Source: a virus
DNA length: 47,966 bases
IMG/VR virus record: IMGVR_UViG_3300042991_000223
Location: 1-47,966 of that record
Direction: 5' to 3' (one strand)
Below, one piece after another: positions 15,309 to 21,721 of the stretch. Below the pieces are notes generated by a model. It was not told where the DNA came from, ran no database searches, and was given only the letters and a program-made list of their open reading frames with translations. How positions within the stretch are numbered: the first letter of the stretch is position 1; each line of letters starts with the position of its first letter. Both the position numbers and the translations under genes were made by a program.

Positions 15309-15508
15309 AATGACTCCTTTGGCACATATACAACCACATAATACTTAGTCGCTGTGCTATACGATACGTCAGTCTGTATTTTTACCCTGTAACCAGCGTT
15401 GGCAAAAGCTATAACCATATGCTCTCGGTCTTGCTCATCATTTATCAGATACTTATGTATATTATCTTTAGGCTCCATAGGTTTAGTGTCTTTAGTTGGG
15501 TTGGTCAT
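15305..15508 (-). CDS. Hypothetical 67-aa protein
   Basis: A small soluble protein with a likely beta-alpha-beta core (MVIAFANAGYRVKIQTD...YYVVVYV). It ends KESL with the stop overlapping the next ATG, exactly like the Dam-type gene downstream. No family recognised. Confidence 0.5.
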   Translation of the reverse strand: MTNPTKDTKPMEPKDNIHKYLINDEQDREHMVIAFANAGYRVKIQTDVSYSTATKYYVVVYVPKESL

Positions 15509-15723
15509 AATTGTCTCATAATTGGTTTGGAATTTGAATTAGCTAAATCATAGGCAGTTGGTGTTTGAGTTTCTCTAAATTCTGGTTCTCGGTTTTCTAT
15601 AATAGCCAAAGCCAGCTCAAGACCATTAAATAACCCAACCATATAATTATCATAATTCCAGTTACCCTCATCGCCCTGAATAGCGTGGACTTCCCTTAGT
15701 CGCTGTATTTTACTTTTACTCAT
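15505..15723 (-). CDS. Hypothetical 72-aa protein
   Basis: A 72-aa helical protein. The central segment (DNYMVGLFNGLELALAIIE) resembles small phage proteins of unknown function that carry a YMxGLxNGLEL-like helix. Overlaps its neighbour by 4 bases. Ribosome site AAGGAG lies in the preceding 17-aa frame. Confidence 0.5.
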   Translation of the reverse strand: MSKSKIQRLREVHAIQGDEGNWNYDNYMVGLFNGLELALAIIENREPEFRETQTPTAYDLANSNSKPIMRQL

Positions 15724-15725
15724 AA

Positions 15726-15779
15726 CTAAAGCTCCTTAATCTTTTCTCTTGGTTCTTTTATTTCGTCTAGCTTAGTCAT
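15726..15779 (-). CDS. 17-aa coupling peptide (tentative)
   Basis: A minute frame (MTKLDEIKEPREKIKEL) starts inside the last codons of the 15772-15966 gene and carries the next gene's ribosome site. It fits the tight coupling of this operon but is too short to be sure. Confidence 0.3.
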   Translation of the reverse strand: MTKLDEIKEPREKIKEL

Positions 15780-15966
15780 CTTCTACCTCCACCACCTCTT
15801 TAGTTGCTTGTTGTCCGCACTTGTGCCACCACCAGCCAAAGCCTTTGTCTTCGGTTTCTGGTTCAATAACTAGGTTGTCTTTAACCTCTGGTTCATTTTG
15901 GTAAGCACAGGTCTTAGAACCTATCGGGCAACCACACGCCCAGTGTCGTTCTATAAACTCAGTCAT
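15772..15966 (-). CDS. Hypothetical 64-aa Cys/Trp-rich protein
   Basis: A 64-aa acidic protein with CGC, C and a later WWWHKCG motif: four Cys and two His in total, so zinc binding is possible. It lies in the early operon with small overlaps. Unknown function. Confidence 0.5.
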   Translation of the reverse strand: MTEFIERHWACGCPIGSKTCAYQNEPEVKDNLVIEPETEDKGFGWWWHKCGQQATKEVVEVEDD

Positions 15967-16024
15967 TTTCTCTACTCCTTATATTAAAATCTTCTTGCTC
16001 TTCTAGGTGGTCGATGGTGTCCAT
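15959..16024 (-). CDS. 21-aa acidic peptide (tentative)
   Basis: ATG at 16024 follows GGAGTAAGG and the frame (MDTIDHLEEQ...) ends overlapping the next start by 8 bases. Short, but it fills a gap in the operon in the manner of its neighbours. Confidence 0.35.
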   Translation of the reverse strand: MDTIDHLEEQEDFNIRSREND

Positions 16025-16028
16025 ATCC

Positions 16029-16352
16029 TTACTCCATATTCCTTTTTAGCTCACTAACATTATACGATTTACCACGAATAGGTACTGTATGCAACTCTAC
16101 TAGACCTTTAGATTTTAAGTTTTGTAATATTCGCCTGTGCCTATGGCTGTCCCCTTTTGTCATTTTGGGGATAGCTTTTATACTTGCTAAATGGTTAGTT
16201 ATCGGCTTGTTAAGTTTTAAATATTCTTTATACGGTCTGTGGTCTATCTCACATTGTTTACGCGTTCGCTTTTGTCTTATGTCATCGTTAGCTACTCTTG
16301 AAGCTCCGTATGGTTTATCTTTAAAGTAGGTTTGGTGTTTAGCCACTGACAT
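16029..16352 (-). CDS. Small basic protein, possible winged-helix DNA binder
   Basis: A 107-aa basic protein. The C-terminal half (HRRILQNLKSKGLVELHTVPIRGKSYNVSEL) looks like the recognition helix and wing of a winged-helix domain. This would fit an early regulator or a replication accessory, but the family is not clear. It overlaps the end of the membrane protein gene upstream by 14 bases. Confidence 0.5.
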   Translation of the reverse strand: MSVAKHQTYFKDKPYGASRVANDDIRQKRTRKQCEIDHRPYKEYLKLNKPITNHLASIKAIPKMTKGDSHRHRRILQNLKSKGLVELHTVPIRGKSYNVSELKRNME

Positions 16353-16515
16353 CTTTATCCTTTGTGATTAAGTCTTTAATAGAATCTACTATAAAACTTA
16401 CAGCTGATACTATCAATGTACAGACAAATATTATGGCCATCAGTATGATGTTTAAGAATAGACCACCTATGGCCAGCATTAGTGCCAGCCCTATACATAT
16501 AAGTATGAAGTTCAT
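16339..16515 (-). CDS. Small two-span membrane protein
   Basis: Starting at ATG 16515 (ATGA overlap with the upstream stop) it encodes 58 aa: MNFILICIGL..., almost all hydrophobic up to residue about 45, then a Lys/Asp tail. Probably an inner-membrane protein. No family recognised; superinfection exclusion is one option. Confidence 0.55.
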   Translation of the reverse strand: MNFILICIGLALMLAIGGLFLNIILMAIIFVCTLIVSAVSFIVDSIKDLITKDKDVSG

Positions 16516-16874
16516 AGTACTTCGCTCATACACTCATTTATTATGGTGTTTGCTTCTGCGGTAAAGGTATTATTGTTCTCTACCATATCCATTAGCTCTG
16601 AAGTCCACTTCTCTGCTCCATACATGGTTACACCCTTATCATAAGTACACCCACAGTATGCATCTATCTGAGCTGTTGTATAGCTTGTGGACTCAGCTTC
16701 TGCTCCGATTCTACACTCTTTAACATAATTTGATTTAGATAGCACAAGACCCTTTACCCCACCACTAGTCTCACTATTGTTTCTATTAGCGATAAAATTA
16801 GTTGTTACGTTCCAAGCAACCAAACCTACTACGATTATTATTATTACTGACCCTATCCCTTTTAATGCGTTCAT
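16512..16874 (-). CDS. Membrane-anchored or secreted Cys-containing protein
   Basis: A 120-aa protein with an N-terminal hydrophobic segment (about residues 8-24) and a polar outside domain with four Cys (including CGC), which suggests disulfides or a metal site outside the cytoplasm. It uses the AGAAGGGGTCAC leader with an 8-base spacing. Together with the next small membrane gene it may alter the host surface. Unknown family. Confidence 0.55.
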   Translation of the reverse strand: MNALKGIGSVIIIIVVGLVAWNVTTNFIANRNNSETSGGVKGLVLSKSNYVKECRIGAEAESTSYTTAQIDAYCGCTYDKGVTMYGAEKWTSELMDMVENNNTFTAEANTIINECMSEVL

Positions 16875-16898
16875 ATAAGTGACCCCTTCTATAAATTA

Positions 16899-17171
16899 TT
16901 ATTCTCTTTCTAAAATCTCTAGAGTGTCTATTGGCACAAGATATAGCACCACTCCACTGGGGAGCGTTTGCTTTTCATTTTTAACAATATCTTCTCTAGT
17001 TGCGTAAAAGGTATTTGGATAATACCTTGCTCCATCTTTAGGACTTGTGGCCACTATGTCTATTGAGTTTTGTTCTTTGACTCTATAAGTGGCTATGCCT
17101 ACTACACGTTCTTTCCAGCGTGGTCTTTTAATCTCTATATGATTAAGTGGCTGAGTTCTACTTATCTTCAT
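16899..17171 (-). CDS. Hypothetical 90-aa protein
   Basis: A 90-aa soluble protein with mixed beta-strand character (KISRTQPLNH...GVVLYLVPIDTLEILERE). Overlaps the upstream gene by 14 bases. In the early operon near the recombination genes. No family recognised. Confidence 0.5.
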   Translation of the reverse strand: MKISRTQPLNHIEIKRPRWKERVVGIATYRVKEQNSIDIVATSPKDGARYYPNTFYATREDIVKNEKQTLPSGVVLYLVPIDTLEILERE

Positions 17172-17418
17172 TATAGATACCGTTTCCTTCCAATACGTCT
17201 AACAGACGATACAGATTTTCTTTTACAGATGATTCTATCTGGTCTTCTTTCAGCTTGTGGCCATTTTCGTCTTCTAGTATCAACCTTGTGTTAGCTTCTA
17301 CCCATGTTTTTTTATCAATAATTGGTTCATGTTCCCCGAACAGACTCTCATGTAAGTTAATACAATAAAATGGGTTCGTAAACATTTTTCTCATGTCTTC
17401 TGTACTAAACTCTTTCAT
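17158..17418 (-). CDS. Hypothetical 86-aa acidic protein
   Basis: An 86-aa acidic, mostly helical protein (MKEFSTEDMRKMF...). ATGA overlap with the upstream gene. Acidic early proteins of this size are often inhibitors of host functions, but nothing specific is visible. Confidence 0.5.
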   Translation of the reverse strand: MKEFSTEDMRKMFTNPFYCINLHESLFGEHEPIIDKKTWVEANTRLILEDENGHKLKEDQIESSVKENLYRLLDVLEGNGIYNEDK

Positions 17419-17891
17419 TTGGCACGTCTCCCTTCATCAACGTACTTATTGTACTGCTTAGTGGCACGTTCTTGTTCCACTAGGTAATCCATTATCTTTT
17501 TACCTGCATTATACAAATCGTCTAAACACTCATAAGCAAGTTTCGCAGCCAGTAGTTCAGCTTCAGCGTCAATGGCCAGTAATTCGGCATTGAATACGCT
17601 CTCTTGCTTGTCTACCCATGCTTGCCTATCAGCAGCGTTACTGAGACCCATCTTGTCTGGGCTATTACTAATCATCAGTAACTTAGTTGCTCTCTCTGTC
17701 TTTACAGTTCTATCAGCGTCCTTCTTGGTTAATGTAGCATTTACAATAGCTTGTGCTGCACTCCATTTACGCTCTGGTAGAGCTGTAATCATTGTGGCGA
17801 TTCGGTTTGCCTCAAACTGTTGAGGTTTAATATTGATTATCTCTTTGAGGTTCTTGGAGTATTCGGCTAGTGTATCTTTAATCTCGGCCAT
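17415..17891 (-). CDS. Helical protein of the recombination operon
   Basis: A 158-aa, Ala/Glu/Lys-rich helical protein with no Cys cluster until ECLDD. It overlaps the exonuclease gene by 14 bases and follows the annealing protein-exonuclease pair, so it probably works with them, for example as a nuclease modulator. I do not recognise the family. Confidence 0.55.
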   Translation of the reverse strand: MAEIKDTLAEYSKNLKEIINIKPQQFEANRIATMITALPERKWSAAQAIVNATLTKKDADRTVKTERATKLLMISNSPDKMGLSNAADRQAWVDKQESVFNAELLAIDAEAELLAAKLAYECLDDLYNAGKKIMDYLVEQERATKQYNKYVDEGRRAK

Positions 17892-18489
17892 AGTTCCTCA
17901 CAAACTTTTCTTCAGCGTCCACTTCTACCAAAAACTTAGTGACAGCTTCCATCATTGCTATTAGCTCTGGGTCAGCTCTCAAGTATCTTTTAATGAATAG
18001 CTGAGCGTTCTCTGGCATACGTGGGTCATAACTAATAAAGTCTACCCACTTCCTATCTTCTATCCACATCTGACCTATTATCTGTGGTACATATTTAGAT
18101 GGTATCTTCTGAGTCTTCAAAGTCTCTATATGAGTAGCAGTCTCTGGGCATTTAATCTCTGCCAGGCCATCATTGCCTATATAGCCATCAGTACTAGCTC
18201 CAGCCATTAGTTTAGGGTGTGGAGTGAAGAAGGCCGGTTCTATGCTTCTACCAGTTCTTAATTCGTAAGCTAATCTGGCTAGAGGTTCTGTATCTATACC
18301 CCATTGCATTGCTGTGTTGGTGAAGCTAGAAGATGGTTGGCCAGTTAGTCGCTCGGCTACTAGTTCAGCTCGGTAGTTTCTCCGAGCTGCTGCTTCCCCA
18401 CTCTTAATAGTAGCCATAACATCAGCGAATCTGCTGGCTGTTGCTCGGCCAAGTCTTGCTTGATACCACTCTGGGCTACGCTGTTCCAT
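17878..18489 (-). CDS. YqaJ/lambda-Exo-type recombination exonuclease
   Basis: A 203-aa phage exonuclease that would resect double-stranded DNA ends and feed the annealing protein. The family signature is clear: RSPEWYQARLGRATAS at the start, D101 in ASTDG, and E111-I-K113 in LAEIKCPE, the metal-binding D-ExK core, followed by a Gln-rich helix (PQIIGQMWI). It overlaps the annealing gene by 14 bases. Likely part of recombination-dependent replication or concatemer formation. Confidence 0.9.
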   Translation of the reverse strand: MEQRSPEWYQARLGRATASRFADVMATIKSGEAAARRNYRAELVAERLTGQPSSSFTNTAMQWGIDTEPLARLAYELRTGRSIEPAFFTPHPKLMAGASTDGYIGNDGLAEIKCPETATHIETLKTQKIPSKYVPQIIGQMWIEDRKWVDFISYDPRMPENAQLFIKRYLRADPELIAMMEAVTKFLVEVDAEEKFVRNYGRD

Positions 18490-18976
18490 CTTCGTATCCC
18501 TTCAGCTCTTTGATTCGTGCTTGGATAATAGGAGTTGCTTCTAGTTTCTGGGCTGGTGTTAGTCCGGCCAGAATCTTCTCAAACTCTTCTCTCTTCTTGG
18601 CCTTCTTAATCTCAGCTAACACTTTACCTAGTTGATACTCTTCAAACTCTGCCATCTCTTCGGTAGTAGCTATCTGACCATTGTTCAAGTAACCAAGTAT
18701 TGCTAAAGCTCTACCAACTGCTACAGTCTCCAGCTTCTCAAAAGCTTTGGTTTGCTGACCAATTTTGCCATAAGAGTGGCCGGTAGCTGTTGCAGAGTTA
18801 GGGTCTGCTTTGTCTCTGACTATCTTAGCTTCAAACATAATCATGTCTTCTGTAATGGTCGGGTGTGTCTCAATAGAAGCTCTAGGGTTCTGATTCCTGA
18901 ACTCTTTGAGTCGGTCTGGTACTGTGGCGTACTCAGCTCCACCCTGTATCTTAGTTGTTGCTACTTTATTTACCAT
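18476..18976 (-). CDS. ERF-like single-strand annealing protein
   Basis: A 166-aa protein with the pattern of ERF-like annealing proteins: an early YATVPDRLKEFR, then KAFEKLETVAVGRALAILGY, a segment shared by many phage annealing proteins, and a charged helical C-terminus. It is directly upstream of the YqaJ exonuclease, the normal partner. It would pair resected strands. The exact superfamily (ERF or another) is uncertain. Confidence 0.65.
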   Translation of the reverse strand: MVNKVATTKIQGGAEYATVPDRLKEFRNQNPRASIETHPTITEDMIMFEAKIVRDKADPNSATATGHSYGKIGQQTKAFEKLETVAVGRALAILGYLNNGQIATTEEMAEFEEYQLGKVLAEIKKAKKREEFEKILAGLTPAQKLEATPIIQARIKELKGYEDGTA

Positions 18977-19136
18977 GTACTCCTACCAATCTTTCTATAA
19001 TTAAGGCATACTTCTTAGCTATCTTCTGTGGAGTATTGTCTGGGACTTTTACTTCTTCTTTTTGCCATGCCATTATCTCTAATGCAAATTGTAATAGGTA
19101 ACTCTGTATCTCTATATCTAGTAAGTCTTTGTTCAT
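18966..19136 (-). CDS. Hypothetical 56-aa protein
   Basis: Start taken at ATG 19136 (TAATG with the upstream frame). It encodes MNKDLLDIEIQSYLLQ..., a small helical protein ending VGVHGK, overlapping the annealing gene by 11 bases. Unknown. Confidence 0.45.
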   Translation of the reverse strand: MNKDLLDIEIQSYLLQFALEIMAWQKEEVKVPDNTPQKIAKKYALIIERLVGVHGK

Positions 19137-19243
19137 TATTTTACCCAAACATTAGTAGTGGATATAAGTTCTATTGTGAAGTAGACCACGAATCCTACTG
19201 CTATTGCTCCAGCTATAATAAGAACTGATATTATTTTATTCAT
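19136..19243 (-). CDS. 35-aa single-span membrane peptide
   Basis: MNKIISVLII... with one hydrophobic helix of about 24 residues. It starts 4 bases after the 19248 gene and stops as TAATG, linking two neighbours. Second peptide of the early operon. Confidence 0.5.
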   Translation of the reverse strand: MNKIISVLIIAGAIAVGFVVYFTIELISTTNVWVK

Positions 19244-19247
19244 ATAC

Positions 19248-19451
19248 TTAATCCTCTTCTACCACTAAACTACAGTTAATACACTCGCCACCTATTACTA
19301 CATGATGGCAATACTTACTAAAAGTTGGAAACCAAATAGAACCCTTATCATAAGAGTTGGTCTCCACTATCCAGAGACGTTTAGAGCCGTCTCCTTGGTC
19401 TTCCCAGCGACACTCGTACTCGGAAGATTTGTCTATTACATTTATTTTCAT
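19248..19451 (-). CDS. First gene of early operon, small zinc-ribbon-like protein
   Basis: A 67-aa protein with C14 and, near the end, CHH and CINC (about residues 48-60), which could hold a zinc ion. It starts behind AGAAGGGGTTACA and the promoter at 19482-19510, so it is the first protein made from the leftward early operon. Unknown function; host-takeover or regulatory roles are typical for this slot. Confidence 0.55.
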   Translation of the reverse strand: MKINVIDKSSEYECRWEDQGDGSKRLWIVETNSYDKGSIWFPTFSKYCHHVVIGGECINCSLVVEED

Positions 19452-19481
19452 TGTAACCCCTTCTAATTAGTTAGTCCCTTT

Positions 19482-19510
19482 ATTATACACCATTTACCTC
19501 TAATAATCAA
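19482..19510 (-). promoter_or_regulatory. Early operon promoter
   Basis: TTGATT and TATAAT on the minus strand with a 17-base spacer. No terminator is visible between here and 13.4 kb, so it could drive about 6 kb including the recombination and methylation genes. Confidence 0.7.
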
Positions 19511-19562
19511 TAGCATTAACCAGCCCTACCTTTAACCCTAAATAGTTAATGGCTTATTATCT

Positions 19563-19717
19563 GACTACTCTACCTGCTGTTCAATAGTCGGGCTAGGATT
19601 TACCTGATTACCTTCTTTAGCCGTAGCTCTCTAGCTTCTCCCTATCTCTTTACTTAGCAATATTTGTATCGCTACAAAGGGTTTGGCCTAGTTATCAGCT
19701 GGTAGGAATCACTAGGC
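19563..19717. ncRNA. Candidate structured RNA or control region
   Basis: Four hairpins lie in a row with no long open frame: GACTA/TAGTC (19563-19589), GGCTA/TAGCC (19591-19622), a perfect TTTGTA-tcgc-TACAAA (19663-19678) and GCCTAGT/ACTAGGC (19686-19717). Stops occur often in all frames. Two weaker hairpins follow (ATACAA/TTGTAT, AAGTG/CACTT). It may be a non-coding RNA ending at the plus-strand terminator at 19836, or an origin-like region. No known RNA family recognised. Confidence 0.35.
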
Positions 19718-19788
19718 ACTTCTTTCTGTAGCCATACAATGTACATTTTGTTGTATAAGTGCTTGTAGAACACTTTTTAGTAAAGTAT

Positions 19789-19817
19789 TTGTAAATTACT
19801 GACTACAGTTGTATAAT
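19789..19817 (+). promoter_or_regulatory. Plus-strand promoter candidate
   Basis: TTGTAA and TATAAT with a 17-base spacer, followed about 20 bases later by an intrinsic terminator. If both work, the product is a tiny RNA of about 40 bases; if not, this is part of the AT-rich control region. Confidence 0.4.
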
Positions 19818-19835
19818 GTTGATGTAAATTGAAGA

Positions 19836-19864
19836 AGACCCCTTAATCAGGGGTCTCTTTTTTT
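19836..19864 (+). terminator. Intrinsic terminator, plus strand
   Basis: AGACCCC and GGGGTCT form a perfect 7-bp stem with a 7-base loop, followed by CTTTTTTT. The U-tract is on the plus strand only. There is no plus-strand protein gene upstream that it could serve, so it points to a non-coding transcript. Confidence 0.8.
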
Positions 19865-20047
19865 ATATATCAATTATTATTTGGCTATAAGTCATGGTTC
19901 TAATCTTACGCTTCATATATAAAAGTATGCAAGCAAATATTGTTGTAATTTGTATGTGCTTATGGTATTACTGAGATGATGTTTATTCCAAAATAAATAA
20001 ACATAGTACATTGTGGTCATCAACCCTCAAACCACCCTTAGTAGTTA
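19865..20047. other. AT-rich gap without genes
   Basis: No supported coding frame. It holds a 9-bp inverted repeat (ATGTTTATT...AATAAACAT, about 19978-20003) and many short AT runs. This could be part of an origin or simply spacer. Confidence 0.4.
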
Positions 20048-20077
20048 TACCCCACAACCTCTGTTGTGGGGTATTTT
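20048..20077 (+). terminator. Strong intrinsic terminator, plus strand
   Basis: TACCCCACAAC and GTTGTGGGGTA form a perfect 11-bp stem around CTCT, followed by TTTT. It is the second plus-strand terminator in 250 bases with no plus-strand gene before it. Confidence 0.8.
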
Positions 20078-20091
20078 GTTCAGAGACTAAA

Positions 20092-20147
20092 AGCCCCGGC
20101 TTAGAAGGGGTCACTCATAAAAGAGGAACGCCACCGGGACTACTTTT
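20092..20147. terminator. Long-loop inverted repeat, possible bidirectional terminator
   Basis: AGCCCCGG and CCGGGACT pair (one G-U) across about 34 bases, with T-runs on both sides (TTTTA either way). It closes the zinc-ribbon island on the minus strand. The loop holds AGAAGGGGTCAC on the plus strand, the motif used as a gene leader elsewhere, here without a start codon. Confidence 0.45.
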
Positions 20148-20228
20148 ATTATACATTATTATCTTGGTTTTAGGCAGTTTTTCGACATGCCAAGGTCGTT
20201 CTCAACCACTCCCGATGTTAGCGGGGGG

Positions 20229-20466
20229 TCAAGAAAGGTCGGCGTAGCAACAGAACTTGATGTACTGGCACTGATCGCACTGACGGCTGAGTCTCGACAG
20301 ACACTCATGCAGAAAGTGGTAGTGAAAACGCTGATGACACTGGATGTGAACGGGGATGGTTATCCGTCCCCTGCGTGTTCCCTTGTACTTATTACGAGGG
20401 AAGTAGAAGATGGTGGTTATTGAAAGTCCCCGCCTTCATGTATCGATGACAAACGGGACAATTCAT
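20229..20466 (-). pseudogene. Frameshifted zinc-ribbon gene
   Basis: A strong ribosome site (AAAGGGGGG, 7 bases) precedes ATG 20466 and MNCPVCHRYMKAG..., but this frame stops at 20392 after 24 residues. A second frame, open from 20435 to a stop at 20229, continues with many Cys and His (QCHQRFHYHFLHEC, CDQCQYIKFCC). Joined, they would form a zinc ribbon of about 75 residues like its neighbours. So there is either a real frameshift mutation, a sequencing error or programmed frameshifting. GC content is higher than in the rest of the genome. Confidence 0.45.
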
Positions 20467-20487
20467 GAACCAACCCCCCTTTCAGCC

Positions 20488-20742
20488 TTAGCAACTGTGC
20501 AGATGTCCGAAGACATCAAACACAGGTATCTTGATGAAGATATCCATTGTGCTGGTGGTGCTGGTGTAGCCAAAGGCGATTGCTTCGCTGTAAAAGCCAG
20601 CGTTGCGTATGGCTACAATGATACTTCTTGCCAGTTGGTCAAGTTCTGCGACTGTCAGCTGGTCGTGCAATACGACCATGATGAGCTTGTCTTTGGTTGA
20701 TGTCATTGGCAGAAAGCAGTCATCTATGCCATATTCGCCCAC
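20488..20742 (-). CDS. Hypothetical 84-aa protein of zinc-ribbon island
   Basis: The start is read as GTG 20742, 6 bases after AAGGGGG and directly behind the upstream stop; the longer frame from 20844 would overlap the neighbour by 90 bases. The protein (GEYGIDDCFL...) has a regular alpha-beta pattern (KLIMVVLHDQLTVAELDQLARSIIVAIRNAGF) and a Cys/His end (FGHLHSC). The opposite strand also carries open frames, but these lack ribosome sites. No family recognised. Confidence 0.5.
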   Translation of the reverse strand: MGEYGIDDCFLPMTSTKDKLIMVVLHDQLTVAELDQLARSIIVAIRNAGFYSEAIAFGYTSTTSTMDIFIKIPVFDVFGHLHSC

Positions 20743-20753
20743 AATACACCCCC

Positions 20754-20966
20754 TTAATCGGGGTAGCCGATACCCCAAGTTTCGGTATTGAGTTTTCCGA
20801 GATAGGGCTGGTAGGTGTAGCACCAGTTCTTGCAGAACACACACCAGTAGAACAGAACCCCCTGCTTGTTACAAATGATGTTCCATTTGTGGCAGTGGTA
20901 GCATACAAACGCTACACAGAGGTTGTCTTGGGTTCTGATAAGTGTGGTGTGGTACAAAGGTATCAC
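20754..20966 (-). CDS. Zinc-ribbon protein
   Basis: A protein of up to 70 aa with CYHCHKWN and CVFCKNW, two CxxC pairs about 20 residues apart and Trp after each, the classic zinc ribbon. The first possible start is GTG 20966, but AGGGGG is 7 bases before TTG 20957, which is the likelier start (67 aa). It is the first gene of a small GC-rich operon between two terminators. Probably nucleic-acid binding. Confidence 0.6.
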   Translation of the reverse strand: MIPLYHTTLIRTQDNLCVAFVCYHCHKWNIICNKQGVLFYWCVFCKNWCYTYQPYLGKLNTETWGIGYPD

Positions 20967-21025
20967 CCCCTAACTTTCTACAAAGGTATCGAGTTTTTAA
21001 GGTACGGACTAAACCTGTTTGTATT

Positions 21026-21065
21026 AAAAATGCCCACCGCTTAGAGCAGGGGCATTTTTGTTTTT
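21026..21065. terminator. Bidirectional intrinsic terminator
   Basis: AAAAATGCCC (21026-21035) and GGGCATTTTT (21050-21059) form a 10-bp stem; T-runs follow on both strands. It separates the DUF1064 gene from the zinc-ribbon island. Confidence 0.8.
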
Positions 21066-21139
21066 ACATTTGGGTTTATGTCCATGTTTTAATTTAATGT
21101 TTAATGGTAAGGTTTGTCAATTATTATCGCCAGCCTAGC

Positions 21140-21505
21140 TTATCTTTGTCTGACTTCCTCAAACTCATAATCCAAGTGGTCGGGCAACCATACAAGGTCT
21201 AATAGTTTACGCTTCGTTTTATAAACGCTTGTGACCATACCCTTTGCCTCACAAAGTAAAAATGTTCCGTCAGGTCTTTCGCATCTAAAGTCGCAAATAT
21301 AATTGAATAGATGAGCTTTGCTGCCGTCGGGTAGGTAACAATAAAGTGGTATTTTAAACTGGGGTATTATCTCAACAAACTCGCCAGCCCGTTTTCTAAG
21401 GTCTAACTCTTGGGCAGTTTTTGCCTCGAACTTTGACATATAGCGGTAGCCGTTGTAAGTAGTTTTTTTAGCACCGTATTTATTGCCGTATCTTTGTGTA
21501 TACAT
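21140..21505 (-). CDS. DUF1064-family nuclease-like protein
   Basis: A 121-aa protein with the typical opening NKYGAKKTTYNGYRYMSKFEAKTAQEL, then IIPQFKIPL, YICDFRCERPDG and LLCEAKGMVT, the D-ExK-like core of this small phage family related to restriction-type nucleases. It may cut branched DNA or host DNA; the function is not firmly known. It starts behind GGTGGGGATAA. Confidence 0.75.
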   Translation of the reverse strand: MYTQRYGNKYGAKKTTYNGYRYMSKFEAKTAQELDLRKRAGEFVEIIPQFKIPLYCYLPDGSKAHLFNYICDFRCERPDGTFLLCEAKGMVTSVYKTKRKLLDLVWLPDHLDYEFEEVRQR

Positions 21506-21589
21506 TTATCCCCACCTGTTTATAACTTTAGAGTTTTAATTATCATAGTTTTATATTACTATGTTATTAGCTTTTAGTTTCACCAATAA

Positions 21590-21721
21590 ATTAAAAGTTA
21601 CGCTTTTGGCTTAAGACGAAAGCAAACCAGCAACAGGGTAATAAGAAATTACCCCCAACTTCTTTTACAAAGTCAGGGGCTTAGTTTCACCTACCCTTAA
21701 TTATAACAAGTGAGGGCAAAA
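21590..21721 (+). other. Folded leader before plus-strand genes (tentative)
   Basis: The 200-base gap between divergent genes holds several inverted repeats: GCTTTTG/CGAAAGC near 21604-21625, and GGGTAAT/ATTACCC near 21637-21655, then CCCC/GGGG. A weak TATAAC lies near 21702. It could be the leader of the plus-strand pair or an operator region. No riboswitch class recognised. Confidence 0.3.

Noticed and set aside
19520-19735. Reading of the structured region as a TAG-recoded protein gene on the minus strand
   Set aside because: One minus frame gives protein-like stretches if TAG is read through, but it lacks a start and ribosome site, and TAG ends several genuine genes elsewhere. The inverted repeats explain the stretch better.
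20187-21044. Plus-strand open frames over the zinc-ribbon island
   Set aside because: They have no ribosome sites and no family features, while the minus frames show zinc ribbons and strong A/GGGGG sites.
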